From positions 62,001 through 126,000 of the forward strand of contig CAVVDT010000010.1 of assembly GCA_963747005.1 (NCBI GenBank): a DNA stretch of 64,000 nt. Reading direction: 5' to 3'. Shown one piece after another: positions 45,563 through 54,568 of this stretch. The notes under the pieces were generated by a model that worked only from the letters and a program-made list of their open reading frames with translations, had not been told where the DNA came from and searched no databases. The stretch comes from CAVVDT01 sp963747005 (lineage in GTDB: Bacteria > Pseudomonadota > Alphaproteobacteria > Rhizobiales > Aestuariivirgaceae). Every line of letters starts with the position of its first letter. The first letter of the stretch is position 1. The position numbers and the translations under genes are program-made.

Positions 45563-46657
45563 ATGGGCGAAAACACACCGCAGCGCAAGGCTGGACTTAG
45601 ACGCGGCTGGACAACCGGGGCATGCGCCACAGCGGCAACCAAAGCGGCCTATGCGGCATTGCTGACGGGAGAATTCCCCGATCCCGTCGTCATCACCCTG
45701 CCAAAGGGCGAGACGCCCGCCTTCGCGCTGGCTTTCGAGGGGTTACAAGACGGCACGGCGCGGGCCGGAATCGTCAAGGATGCCGGCGATGATCCCGACG
45801 TCACCCACGGCGCCACCATCATCGCCCAGGTGCGGCGCGGCAAGGCGGGTTCGGGCGTGATGTTCAGGGCGGGCGAAGGCGTCGGGACGGTCACCAGGCC
45901 GGGACTGCCCATCGCACCGGGCGAACCGGCGATCAATCCGGTGCCACGCCAGATGATGCGCGCCGTGGTGGCCGAACTGGCAGCACTGCATGGCGATCCC
46001 GGCGATGTGGAAATCGAGATTTCGGTACCGGGCGGCGAAAAGCTGGCAGCGCAAACCTGGAACCCGCGTCTCGGGATCCTCGGCGGGCTGTCGATCCTCG
46101 GCACCACCGGCATCGTCAGGCCGTTTTCCTGCTCGGCGTGGATCGCTTCCATCCATCGCGGCATCGACGTGGCGCGGGCAGGCGGCATTCGCCACGTGGC
46201 CGGCGCGACCGGGTCGACCTCGGAGAAGGCCGTGGCCCGGCATCACGACCTCGATGCCTCTGCGCTCATCGACATGGGCGATTTCGTCGGCGGCATGCTG
46301 AAATACCTGCGCCGCCATCCGGTCCCGCGGGTAACGGTGGCGGGCGGCTTCGGCAAGCTGACCAAGATGGGGCAAGGCGCGCTCGATCTCCATTCGGGGC
46401 GCAGCGAGGTGGATTTCGCCTATCTGGCCGAGCTGGTGCGGCGGGTGCTGGGCGATGAAGCACTCGCCACCAAGGCGGCACGGGCCAACAGCGCGCTCGA
46501 AGTCCTGCGGCTTGCCGGCGACGGGCGCCAGGCATTGGCCGATGCCGTGGCCCAGGACGCGCTGGAGACCGGGCGCGGCATCCTGCGCGGCGCTGACGTG
46601 GCGCTCGACATCGTGGTGGTGGGGCGCGACGGCGAGGTGATCGGCAGTGCCGGGTAA
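45563..46657 (+). CDS. cbiD: Cobalt-precorrin-5B C1-methyltransferase
   Basis: 364 residues from ATG 45563. The start RKAGLRRGWTTGACATAATKAAY is the CbiD signature, followed by DGTARAGIVKDAGDDPDVTHGA, GEPAINPVPRQM and STEKAVARHH-like TSEKAVARHHDLDAS. CbiD methylates C1 in the anaerobic route, replacing the aerobic CobF. Its presence with CbiX and CbiG argues for early cobalt insertion. The last 11 bases overlap the cbiJ start. Confidence 0.93.
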   Translation: MGENTPQRKAGLRRGWTTGACATAATKAAYAALLTGEFPDPVVITLPKGETPAFALAFEGLQDGTARAGIVKDAGDDPDVTHGATIIAQVRRGKAGSGVMFRAGEGVGTVTRPGLPIAPGEPAINPVPRQMMRAVVAELAALHGDPGDVEIEISVPGGEKLAAQTWNPRLGILGGLSILGTTGIVRPFSCSAWIASIHRGIDVARAGGIRHVAGATGSTSEKAVARHHDLDASALIDMGDFVGGMLKYLRRHPVPRVTVAGGFGKLTKMGQGALDLHSGRSEVDFAYLAELVRRVLGDEALATKAARANSALEVLRLAGDGRQALADAVAQDALETGRGILRGADVALDIVVVGRDGEVIGSAG

Positions 46658-47382
46658 CGTTCTCATCCTCGGCGGCACCGGCGATGCACGGGCGGCTGGC
46701 GGCACGACTGGTTGCCGATGGCCATCGTGTGGTGACGTCGCTGGCGGGCGTGACCTCCAACCCCGCGCTGCCGCCTGGCGAGGTGCGCAAAGGCGGCTTT
46801 GGCGGCATGGAAGGGCTGGCGGATTATCTGAAGGGCGAAAGAATCGACTGGCTCATCGATGCAACCCATCCCTTCGCGGCGCAGATTTCGGCCCACGCCC
46901 ACGCGGCCGCAGGGCTTGCAGGGGTCCGGCTTGCGCGGCTCGAGCGTCCGGCCTGGAAGGCGGGGCCGGGCGACAACTGGACAAGCGTGGGAGATGTGGC
47001 CGAGGCGGTGCAGGCGTTGCCGGCCGGGGCGGTGGCGCTGGCGACCATCGGGCGCAAGGAGGTGACGGCTTTCGCCGGGCGAAGCGATATCACTATTGTG
47101 GCGCGGATGATCGAGGCGCCGGCGATGGCGTTGCCGCGGAACTGGCGGGTTGTGCTGGCCCGCCCGCCCTTTAGTGTGGATGAAGAGCGCGCGCTGATGC
47201 GCGGTGAAAAGGTGACGGTGGTGGTGACGAAAAATGCCGGCGGACCGGGCACCGCCAAGCTCCAGGCGGCGCGCGAACTGCGGCTGCCGGTGGTGATGAT
47301 CGAACGCCCGGCAGAGCCCGAGGTGCCGACGGCGGTGAGCATCGATGAAGTTGCGACAATGATTGAAGGAACGACGGCATGA
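46647..47382 (+). pseudogene. cbiJ: Precorrin-6A reductase CbiJ/CobK with an apparent +1 frameshift
   Basis: The GTG at 46647 begins PGNVLILGGTGDARA, the NAD(P)H-binding start of CobK/CbiJ; after about codon 16 the homology continues in the +1 frame (LAARLVADGHRVVTSLAGVTSNP) to the stop at 47382. Removing one G from GGGCGGCTGG around 46690-46698 would restore a single 245-residue frame. Remaining motifs are intact: IDATHPFAAQISAHAHAA, LARLERPAW, VTKNAGGPGTAKLQAARELRLPVVMIERP. An ATG at 46684 would give a 232-residue protein without the nucleotide-binding loop. This may be a real mutation or a sequencing error. It reduces the macrocycle double bond in (cobalt-)precorrin-6A. Confidence 0.75.
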
Positions 47383-48392
47383 CGGGAGTGAAGCTGACAT
47401 TGGCCGAGGCGCGGAACCTGGCCTTCAGGTGCCTCAAGACCAACGGCTGCGATGACGACAACGCCGCCGCCTCGGCCGACAACATGACGCTGGCCGAAGG
47501 CGATGGCTGCGCCTCGCACGGCCTCTTCCGCCTGCCGTGGCATGTGTCGAGCCTCAGATCCGGCAAGGCCAACGGCAAGGCAAAGCCACGCATCGAGAAG
47601 CTGGCGCCGGGCGTGATCAAGGTGCATGGCGATCGCGGTTTTGCCCCGCTCGGCCTGCGCGTCGGCCGGGCGCCGCTGATCGCCGCGGCGCATGAAAACG
47701 GCATCGCGGCCATGGCCCTCACCGACATGTACCACATCGCCGCCCTGTGGCCGGAAATCGAGGCGCTGACCAGTGAGGGACTGGCGGCCTTCGCCTTTAC
47801 CGCCTCGCTGCCCTATGTGGCTCCGGCCGGCGGCAAGAAGCCGTTGTTCGGCACCAATCCCATGGGCTTCGGCTGGCCGCGCGGGGAAAAGCCGCCGATC
47901 ATCTTCGACCAGGCCTCCGCCGCCATGGCCAGGGGCGAGATCATGATCGCCGCCCGCGACGGCCACGCCGTGCCGGAAGGGGCGGGAATCGACGCCGATG
48001 GCCATCCCACCACCGACCCCAATGAAATCCTCAAAGGGGCCCAACTCGGCTTCGGCGGCTACAAGGGTGCCCTGCTGGCCATGATGGTGGAACTGCTGGC
48101 CGGGCCGCTGATCGGCGACATGCTGAGCATCGAGGCCGAGAAAGACGATGCCGGCGCCAAGGCCGCCCCGCACGGCGGCGAACTGATCATCGCCCTCGAT
48201 CCGGCCCGCTTCGGCGACCCTGAAGGCTTCCTCGCCCATGGCGAGAAGCTGTTCGAGGCGATCATGGCGCAGGAAGGCGCGCGACTGCCCGGAATGCGGC
48301 GCTACCGCAACCGCAAGGAAACGCCCGCCACCGGCATCACCATCCCCAGGAGCCTCGCCGATACCATAGCCGGCCTCATGGCAGATTCATGA
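47379..48392 (+). CDS. Ldh2-family malate/lactate/ureidoglycolate dehydrogenase-like oxidoreductase
   Basis: 337 residues; ATGA overlap with cbiJ. Family motifs: ASHGLFRLPWHVSSL, catalytic His in the NMTLAEGDGCASHG region, TDMYHIAALWPEIEALT, FGTNPMGFGWP and GGYKGALLAMMVELLAGPL. Members use NAD(P)H for 2-oxo or imino acids, such as delta1-piperideine-2-carboxylate. Its place after cbiJ does not prove a cobalamin role. Convergent with cbiF, six bases from its stop. Confidence 0.85.
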   Translation: MTGVKLTLAEARNLAFRCLKTNGCDDDNAAASADNMTLAEGDGCASHGLFRLPWHVSSLRSGKANGKAKPRIEKLAPGVIKVHGDRGFAPLGLRVGRAPLIAAAHENGIAAMALTDMYHIAALWPEIEALTSEGLAAFAFTASLPYVAPAGGKKPLFGTNPMGFGWPRGEKPPIIFDQASAAMARGEIMIAARDGHAVPEGAGIDADGHPTTDPNEILKGAQLGFGGYKGALLAMMVELLAGPLIGDMLSIEAEKDDAGAKAAPHGGELIIALDPARFGDPEGFLAHGEKLFEAIMAQEGARLPGMRRYRNRKETPATGITIPRSLADTIAGLMADS

Positions 48393-48398
48393 GTCAAT

Positions 48399-49190
48399 TC
48401 AGGAATTTGCCGTAAGCTTCTGTTTCTTGGCGGTCTTGCGGTTGCGCAGGACATGCTCGTGGGCGCCGTCATAGAGCGCCGAATCGCGATAGCCCTCGGC
48501 CCCCAGCACCGGGCCGACGAGGATCAGGGCGGTTCGGGTGAGCTTGGCGGCCCTGACCTTCGCCCTGATGGTCGACAGGCTGCCGCGGATCACGCGCTCG
48601 TCGGGCCACGAGGCGCGGAACACCACGATCACCGGGCAGTCGGGGCCGTAATGGGGGGTGAGGGCGCGTTCCACATGGGCGAGGTTGCGGATGGAAAGAT
48701 GGATGGCGAGCGTGGCGCGCGACCGCCCCAGTTCCTCAAGCCGCTCGCCCGGCGGCATGTCGGAGGCCTTCATCGAGGTGCGTGTCAGGATGATGGTCTG
48801 GGCGACCTCGGGCAGGGTGAGTTCGGCCTTGAGGGTCGCTGCGGCGGCGGCAAAGGCCGGAACGCCGGGGGTGACGTCGTATTCGATACCCATCTGGTCG
48901 AGGCGGCGCATCTGTTCGCCGATGGCGCCATAGAGCGAGGGATCGCCGGAGTGGACGCGCGCGACATGCTGGCCGGCTGCATCGGCGGCGGCGATCTCGG
49001 CGATGATCTCATCGAGGGTGAGCGGGGCGGTGTCGATGACGCGCGCACCTTCGGGCGCGGCGGCCACCACTTCGGCCGGCACCAGTGATCCGGCGTAAAG
49101 ACAAACCCCGCATGCCCGGATGTGTTTCAGGCCGCGTAGCGTGATCAGGTCGGGAGCGCCGGGGCCGGCGCCGATGAAATGGACGGTCAT
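48399..49190 (-). CDS. cbiF: Precorrin-4 / cobalt-precorrin-4 C11-methyltransferase
   Basis: 263 residues. TVHFIGAGPGAPDLITLRGLKHI, YAGSLVP, RVHSGDPSLYGAIGEQMRRLD and DVTPGVPAFAAAAATLKAELTLPEVAQTIILTR are the CobM/CbiF signature. It methylates C11 of the precorrin-4 ring. End of the minus-strand operon; ATG overlaps the cbiG-cbiH stop by 4 bp. A C-terminal basic tail (RNRKTAKKQKL) is unusual for the family. Confidence 0.94.
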   Translation of the reverse strand: MTVHFIGAGPGAPDLITLRGLKHIRACGVCLYAGSLVPAEVVAAAPEGARVIDTAPLTLDEIIAEIAAADAAGQHVARVHSGDPSLYGAIGEQMRRLDQMGIEYDVTPGVPAFAAAAATLKAELTLPEVAQTIILTRTSMKASDMPPGERLEELGRSRATLAIHLSIRNLAHVERALTPHYGPDCPVIVVFRASWPDERVIRGSLSTIRAKVRAAKLTRTALILVGPVLGAEGYRDSALYDGAHEHVLRNRKTAKKQKLTANS

Positions 49191-50947
49191 AGAAGGCTTC
49201 CGGTCTTGGCGGCATAGCCGCGCGGGGTGAAGGCGTGGGTCCTGCCGTCGCCGCGCGTGAACTGGCGCGACTGGCTGGACCCCACCAGAACGATGGTCAG
49301 CATGTCGACGGTTTCCGGATCGAAGGCGGAAAGCTCAACGATTTTAAGACTTTCCGCCGGCCGGCCGAGATTCGAGGCGATGATGACGGGAGTAGCGGGC
49401 GGGCGGTGTTCAGAAAGGATGGCCATGGCGCGGGCGAGGTGATCGCCGCGACGCAGTGAGCGCGGATTGTAGAAGGCGACGACGAAATCGCCTGCCGCCG
49501 CTGCCTTGAGGCGGGTCTCGATGACCTCCCACGGCGTGAGGAGGTCGGAAAGCGAGATGGCGCAGAAATCGTGGCCGATGAGGGCTCCGGCGCGGGCCGC
49601 CGCCGCCTGGAAGGCGGAAATGCCGGGGACCACCTCGACCGCGATGCGGCTGGCCGCCGGTTGCAGCGACGGGGCAGCGAGCGCCTCATAGACAAGGCTC
49701 GCCATGGCATAGATGCCGGCATCGCCGGAGCACACCAGCGCCACCTCGCGGCCCTCGGCGGCAAGCCCGATGGCGTGGCGCACCCGCAGTTCCTCCTCGC
49801 CGAGGGCAAAGCGATGTTCATGCTGGCCATGGCGGTGACGGGCGACGAGATCGAGATAGAGGCCATAGCCCACCCAGTCGCCGGCGCCTTCGAGCGCGGC
49901 GACGGCGGCCGGTGTCATCCAGTCCGGCGCCCCCGGGCCGATGCCGATGACCGAAAGATGGCCGCGCGGCCGGCCGGGAAGGTCGACGAGTGGGTGAGGT
50001 GCCACGGTGATGGCGAGGGTGGCGTGGCGGGTCTTGGTCTTTTCCGCGACAAGCACACCCTCGGGGCCGGCGGCGGCGAGAGCTGCTGCTTCGGCGACGC
50101 CCGCCACACCCACCTCGCGGCGCACCGCCTCGGAAGGGTTGGCGAGGCGGGGCTCCTCGGCCTGGAGTTGGTCGGCGCTGAAGAAGCGGGCGGGGACGCC
50201 CAGATGTGCCGCCAGGGCGTGCACGGCGGCTTCATCCGCCTTGAGATCGAGGGAAAAGATGCCGGCTACGGCCAGTGGGCTGAGATTGTGCCGGGAAAGG
50301 GTATCATCGGCCAGCGCGATGAGGTCTTGCGCCGGGGCGCCGCGCTCGCAGCCGACGCCCAGCGCGAGGGTTCTGGGATGATAGACAAGATGACGTGGGC
50401 CGCCTTCGCGCCGCTCGGGGGTGATTGAAATATGCAGGTCATCGCCGCGGGGCAGGGCATCGAGCCACGCCGCCTCGCCGTCGATGGCAACGCCGGCGCC
50501 GGACATCAGCGCCATGGCAAAATCCTTCATGTCGTCCGGGTTGGCGAGTCGATAGCCGGCGGGCGGTTGATCGAGGGCCGCACCGAATGACAGGTCGGAG
50601 GCGGTGGTGATGGCGGCGATGCCGCCGGTGAGGGCGGCGATGCGGCGTGCCAGGTCGTTGCCGCCGTGATGGCCGCCGATAAGGGGGATGGCGGCGCTGC
50701 CGACCTCGGCCACGGCGACGACCGGCGGTTCGGCCTGCTTGTTGCCAACAAGCGGCGCGAGCAGGCGGATGAGGATGCCAGCGGCACAGATGCCGATGAG
50801 CGGGCGGCCGCTGGTGAACGCTCCGGCCACCTGATCGCGCACCTCTCCGCCGGCGGGAGCGATATCGGCGTCGAGCGGCCCGGCCAGCCGTTCGGCCAGC
50901 GCCCTGGCAACGGGGGTGATGGCGATGATGAGGGGCCGGGTCACCAT
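49187..50947 (-). CDS. cobJ: CbiG - CbiH/CobJ fusion protein
   Basis: 586 residues from ATG 50947, which overlaps the cbiL stop. Residues 1-335 are CbiG: PLIIAITPVARALAERL, GRPLIGICAAGILIRLLAPLV, IPLIGGHHGGNDLARRIAALTG and LALGVGCERGAP (the CobE/CbiG C-terminal region). Residues about 340-586 are the C17-methyltransferase: GHLSVIGIGPGAPDWMTPAA, VALVCSGDAGIYAMASLVYE, VEVVPGISAFQAAAARAGALIGHDFCAISLSDLLTPW. CbiG opens the delta-lactone to release acetaldehyde; CbiH makes it by ring contraction. Fusing these two successive steps channels the labile intermediate. Confidence 0.92.
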   Translation of the reverse strand: MVTRPLIIAITPVARALAERLAGPLDADIAPAGGEVRDQVAGAFTSGRPLIGICAAGILIRLLAPLVGNKQAEPPVVAVAEVGSAAIPLIGGHHGGNDLARRIAALTGGIAAITTASDLSFGAALDQPPAGYRLANPDDMKDFAMALMSGAGVAIDGEAAWLDALPRGDDLHISITPERREGGPRHLVYHPRTLALGVGCERGAPAQDLIALADDTLSRHNLSPLAVAGIFSLDLKADEAAVHALAAHLGVPARFFSADQLQAEEPRLANPSEAVRREVGVAGVAEAAALAAAGPEGVLVAEKTKTRHATLAITVAPHPLVDLPGRPRGHLSVIGIGPGAPDWMTPAAVAALEGAGDWVGYGLYLDLVARHRHGQHEHRFALGEEELRVRHAIGLAAEGREVALVCSGDAGIYAMASLVYEALAAPSLQPAASRIAVEVVPGISAFQAAAARAGALIGHDFCAISLSDLLTPWEVIETRLKAAAAGDFVVAFYNPRSLRRGDHLARAMAILSEHRPPATPVIIASNLGRPAESLKIVELSAFDPETVDMLTIVLVGSSQSRQFTRGDGRTHAFTPRGYAAKTGSLL

Positions 50948-51648
50948 GGTTCGCTCCCCCGGTAGATGAGGATGGTGGAGAAATAGGGCTTGGCGCCCTC
51001 CGGCACGTCGGCGAGCGCGGTGATCTTTTGATCCGGCCGGGTGGCCGCCTCGACGACGCAAGCCGCATCCGTCAGCCCGAGGCGGGCGAGGACGGCGCGC
51101 ACCTGATCGAAATGCCGGCCCACCTTGATGATGGCGGCGGCTTCGGCGCTCTCCAGTTCGGCGGCCAGCCGCGCCATGCCGACGGTGGCGGGGATCACCT
51201 TCAGCACGTCGGCGCGCGCCGCCAGCGGGCGACCCGATGCGGCGGCGGCGGCGGTGAGCGAGGTGACGCCGGGAACGATCACCGTCTCGTGGCGGCCTTT
51301 CAGGCGATGCAGCAGATACATGAAGCTGCCGTAGAACAGCGGATCGCCCTCGCACAGGAAGGCGACGTCGCGGCCGTCATCGAGATGGGCGGCGATCCGT
51401 CCGGCCCCCTCGTCATAGGCCGCCTGCCCCGGCTGGCGTTCGCTGCGCATGGGGATCGGGAGGTCGAGTTCGATCGCCTCTTCCGGGATGAACGGGGCGG
51501 CGATGCGGCGCGCCAGGCTCTCGGCGCCATCGGCGCGCGGATAGGCGATGACCGGCACCGTGGACAACAGCCGCCAGGCCTTCATCGTCATCAGCTCGGG
51601 ATCGCCCGGGCCGACACCGACGCCATAGAAGATGCCAGGCCGGCTCAT
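50941..51648 (-). CDS. cbiL: Precorrin-2 / cobalt-factor II C20-methyltransferase
   Basis: 235 residues from ATG 51648 (ATGA overlap with the cbiET stop). IFYGVGVGPGDPELMTMKAWRLL, CEGDPLFYGSFMYLLHRL and IVPGVTSLTAAAAASGRPLAARAD match CobI/CbiL. It adds the C20 methyl that is later expelled at ring contraction. The tail VVEAATRPDQKITALADVPEGAKPYFSTILIYRG is typical. The gene lies inside the seven-gene minus-strand operon. Confidence 0.94.
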   Translation of the reverse strand: MSRPGIFYGVGVGPGDPELMTMKAWRLLSTVPVIAYPRADGAESLARRIAAPFIPEEAIELDLPIPMRSERQPGQAAYDEGAGRIAAHLDDGRDVAFLCEGDPLFYGSFMYLLHRLKGRHETVIVPGVTSLTAAAAASGRPLAARADVLKVIPATVGMARLAAELESAEAAAIIKVGRHFDQVRAVLARLGLTDAACVVEAATRPDQKITALADVPEGAKPYFSTILIYRGSEPW

Positions 51649-52853
51649 GGCTTCATCAGCCTCCACTGCAGCACGGCCATGCGCGGCTTGAGGGCGTGGC
51701 GGCCGCCGATGACGGTGAGGTCCTCCATGCTCATGCGCACCAGATCGCCGCCATGCGCGGCCTGCCGGGCGATAAGCCGGGCCTCGCCTTCCAGCGTCAC
51801 GGCATTGGCGACCAGCCGTCCGCCGGGCTTCAGCGCCGCCCAGGCCGCTGCGAACACGGCATCGTCAATGACCGCACCGCCGAGGAAGACGGCATCGGGT
51901 GCCAGCTGACCCGCGAGCGTTGCGGGCACCGGTCCGGCGACAATATTGAGACGCGGGGTGCCGAGTCGGTCGGCATTGCGGGCGATGGCCTCAAGACGTT
52001 GCGGGTGGCGCTCGAAGGCGATGGCGCGGGCACCGCGGGTACTGCGCATCCATTCAATGGAGATGGAGCCCGAGCCGGCCCCCACATCCCACAGGAGTTG
52101 GTCCGGGGCGGGCGCCAGGGCGGCGATGGTTGCAGCACGCACCTCGCGCTTGGTGATCTGGCCGTCATGCTCGAAGGCATCATCGGGCAGGCCGGGGGTG
52201 CGGGCGAAGATGCGGGCGCCGGGGCCGGCCGTGCAGTGGATGGCAAGGCTCAGGAGATTGCCGAAGGGTTCTTCCGGCACCGCCCCTGCGATGAAGTCGA
52301 TACGCCTCTCCCCATCCCCACCCAGCGATTCCAGCGCCGTCATGGCACTGCCGCCAAAACCGCGTTCGACCAGCCGGCGAGCCACTTCACGCACGCTCTC
52401 GTCGCCGTCGGTGAGGAGGATGAGGCGGGCGCCCGGCTGGATGAAGGCCTCGACATTGGCAGGCGAACGACCGTGAACGGTGAGGGTGTCGCAGTCGGGC
52501 AGCGACCAGCCCGTGCGGGCGGCCGCCAGTGACAGCGCCGAGACGGCCGGGATGACGCGGGTCTCGGCGACGGGGATGCGGGCGAGGATGCGGCGCGCCA
52601 CGCCGTAGTTGAGCGGATCGCCCGAGGCGACGACCACCACCCGCCGGTGACGGTTGGCGAGGAGGTCGTCGACCAGCGGATCGAACGGCGAGGGCCATTC
52701 GCGCCGCTCGACACCGAAGTCGGGGACGAGCGCCAGCAGGCGCCTCGAGCCGATGACCAGATCGGCCGCATCGAGGGCGCGCCTGGCTTCGGCGCCGAGG
52801 CCGGCAGGCCCGTCCTCGCCCATGCCGATGATGGTGAGCCAGGGTGCAATCAC
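51645..52853 (-). CDS. cobL: Precorrin-6B C5,15-methyltransferase (decarboxylating), CbiE-CbiT fusion
   Basis: 402 residues from GTG 52853, which overlaps the cbiC stop (GTGA). CbiE half: LTIIGMGEDGPAGLGAEARRAL, VVVVASGDPLNYGVARRIL, RVIPAVSALSLAAARTGWSL. CbiT half from about residue 230: DGQITKREVRAATIAALAP, LLWDVGAGSGSISIEWMRS and ERHPQRLEAIARNADRLG. It methylates C5 and C15 and decarboxylates the C12 acetate. Same fusion as aerobic CobL; separate CbiE and CbiT are found in classic anaerobic enterobacteria. Confidence 0.93.
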   Translation of the reverse strand: MIAPWLTIIGMGEDGPAGLGAEARRALDAADLVIGSRRLLALVPDFGVERREWPSPFDPLVDDLLANRHRRVVVVASGDPLNYGVARRILARIPVAETRVIPAVSALSLAAARTGWSLPDCDTLTVHGRSPANVEAFIQPGARLILLTDGDESVREVARRLVERGFGGSAMTALESLGGDGERRIDFIAGAVPEEPFGNLLSLAIHCTAGPGARIFARTPGLPDDAFEHDGQITKREVRAATIAALAPAPDQLLWDVGAGSGSISIEWMRSTRGARAIAFERHPQRLEAIARNADRLGTPRLNIVAGPVPATLAGQLAPDAVFLGGAVIDDAVFAAAWAALKPGGRLVANAVTLEGEARLIARQAAHGGDLVRMSMEDLTVIGGRHALKPRMAVLQWRLMKP

Positions 52854-53473
52854 AATTGCCTCGCGAAGATGGCGTTGAAGCAGGCGGCTGCCATGGCGGA
52901 GCCCCCGCGCCGCCCTTTGAGCGTCGCGATGGGGATGCCGCGCGGGTCGGCGGCCAGTTCGGCCTTCGATTCGACCGCCCCGACAAAGCCGACCGGAAAG
53001 GCGATGATGGCGGCGGGCTTCGGGCCGCCCGAATCGATGATGTCGAGAAGCGCAAAGAGGGCGGTGGGCGCATTGCCGATGACCACGACGGCGCCCGCCA
53101 GACAGGGGCGCCACAGCTCGACCGCCGCTGCCGAGCGGGTGATGCCTTTCGTCCGGCCGGCATCGGCGGCGGCAGGATCGTTGAGCGTACACCTGACCGA
53201 GGCGCCTTCGGGCAGGAAACGGCGGATGATCGCCGCCTTCACCATCTCGCAGTCAGCCAGGATGGTGGCCCCGCCGGCAAGCGCCGTCCGCAACGTGTCC
53301 GGCAACGCGGCATCGATCACCAGATCGGCCACGATGTCGGTCATGCCGCAGGCATGGATGAGCCGTAGCGCCAGCGGCTGCGCCGCCGCCGGCAGCGTTG
53401 AAAGATCGACCTCGTCGCGGATGGTGGCGAACGACTGCCGGTAGATCGCATCCGGGTTCATCAGCCGGGGCAT
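52850..53473 (-). CDS. cbiC: Precorrin-8X / cobalt-precorrin-8 methylmutase
   Basis: 207 residues. NPDAIYRQSFATIRDEVDL, then LALRLIHACGMTDIVADL with catalytic His40, GATILADCEMVKAAI and TRSAAAVELW. It moves a methyl group from C11 to C12 to produce (cobalt-)hydrogenobyrinic/cobyrinic acid. Gap of 17 bp from cbiX. The length fits CbiC/CobH. Confidence 0.95.
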   Translation of the reverse strand: MPRLMNPDAIYRQSFATIRDEVDLSTLPAAAQPLALRLIHACGMTDIVADLVIDAALPDTLRTALAGGATILADCEMVKAAIIRRFLPEGASVRCTLNDPAAADAGRTKGITRSAAAVELWRPCLAGAVVVIGNAPTALFALLDIIDSGGPKPAAIIAFPVGFVGAVESKAELAADPRGIPIATLKGRRGGSAMAAACFNAIFARQL

Positions 53474-53490
53474 GGTGCGCTCACCCGACC

Positions 53491-54564
53491 CTAGCGCTTC
53501 AGGCTCTTGGGCCCGAGCGGGTGGTCGGCATGGGGATAGGCGGGATGATGATGGTCGTGGCCATGGTCGTGGCGGTGATCATGATCGTGAGGGTGGTCGT
53601 GACCATGATCGTGGTCATGGTGGTGATGATTGTGATCGTGGGCCTGGCGCTGGCAGGCACCGGTGCATTCGCCCTCGCACAGGGTACAGCCCTCGCCGAT
53701 GCCTTCGACATGGTGGTGATGGCTTTCCTGGGCAAGGCCGACATCGGCCTCGAAACCCAGGACTTGGGCGCGGTACTTGCACAGCGAACAGTTCATGGCC
53801 GTGTCGCCCTCGCGGGTCTGGCGCACCCGCTCGATGAAAGTGGCGATGACATCCGGGTGGTCGTTGAGGTAGCCCGCCTTGACGAACTCCAACTCCGGAT
53901 GATCGGCGGCCACCAGGTCGGTGTGCTGGTAGATGCGGTTGACGAGGACGCCGGTGAAGAGGAAATAGGGAAACACCACGATGCGCTTGAAGCCGAGGCG
54001 CACCGCATGCCTCAGACCCGGCTCGACCAGCGGGAAGGTGACGCCTGAATAAAGCGTCTCGCCCCAGCCGAAGCCGATCCCCTCCCACAGCATGCGCATC
54101 ACCTTGGCGGCATTGGAATTGGCGTCCGGGTCGGACGAGCCGCGCCCCACCACGACCAGCATGGTCTCATGCAGGGGCACCCCGTCGCCGGCCGCGGTGA
54201 GCGCCTCGCGGATACGGGCGCCGGCGGCGTTGATCATCCGCCGGTCGATGCCCAGTTCCTTGCCGTAGTCGATATGAAGGCCGGTTTCGGCGGCATAGGT
54301 ATTGAGCACCGAAGGGATGTCGTTCTTGGCGTGGCCGGCGGCAAACAGCATGCCCGGCACCGCCAGCACCCGCGTCACACCCTCATCGCGCAACTTGTCG
54401 AGGCCGTCGCGCAGCACCGGGTTGGCGAATTCCAGATAGCCGTGCTCGACCGGATAGTCCGGCAAGGCTTCGGACAGATGGCGGGCGAGATTGGCGAATT
54501 CGGCCACGGCCAGGCGGTTGCGGCTGCCATGGCCGCATACCATCACCCCCAGTTTCTGCGCCAT
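53491..54564 (-). CDS. cbiX: Sirohydrochlorin cobaltochelatase CbiX, long form with Cys and His-rich tail
   Basis: 357 residues, fused two-domain type. MVCGHGSRN carries the metal-binding His12 and MLFAAGHAKNDIP the His78. The second domain keeps VVVGRGSSDPDANSN. C-terminal features match long CbiX proteins with an Fe-S site: MNCSLCKYR (Cys259, Cys262) and GCTLCEGECTGAC (Cys293, 296, 300, 304). From residue 309 there are about 21 His in 40 residues alternating with Asp. It inserts Co2+ into sirohydrochlorin, the committed step of the early-cobalt route; the tail may store or deliver cobalt. Four bp after the small His protein gene. Confidence 0.93.
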   Translation of the reverse strand: MAQKLGVMVCGHGSRNRLAVAEFANLARHLSEALPDYPVEHGYLEFANPVLRDGLDKLRDEGVTRVLAVPGMLFAAGHAKNDIPSVLNTYAAETGLHIDYGKELGIDRRMINAAGARIREALTAAGDGVPLHETMLVVVGRGSSDPDANSNAAKVMRMLWEGIGFGWGETLYSGVTFPLVEPGLRHAVRLGFKRIVVFPYFLFTGVLVNRIYQHTDLVAADHPELEFVKAGYLNDHPDVIATFIERVRQTREGDTAMNCSLCKYRAQVLGFEADVGLAQESHHHHVEGIGEGCTLCEGECTGACQRQAHDHNHHHHDHDHGHDHPHDHDHRHDHGHDHHHPAYPHADHPLGPKSLKR

Positions 54565-54568
54565 GGTG

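Noticed and set aside
53520..53660. Short tandem repeats of CATGATCGTGGTCATGG type as a possible minisatellite or CRISPR
   Set aside because: They encode the His-Asp tail of CbiX; no regular repeat-spacer structure exists. No CRISPR array was found anywhere in the window.
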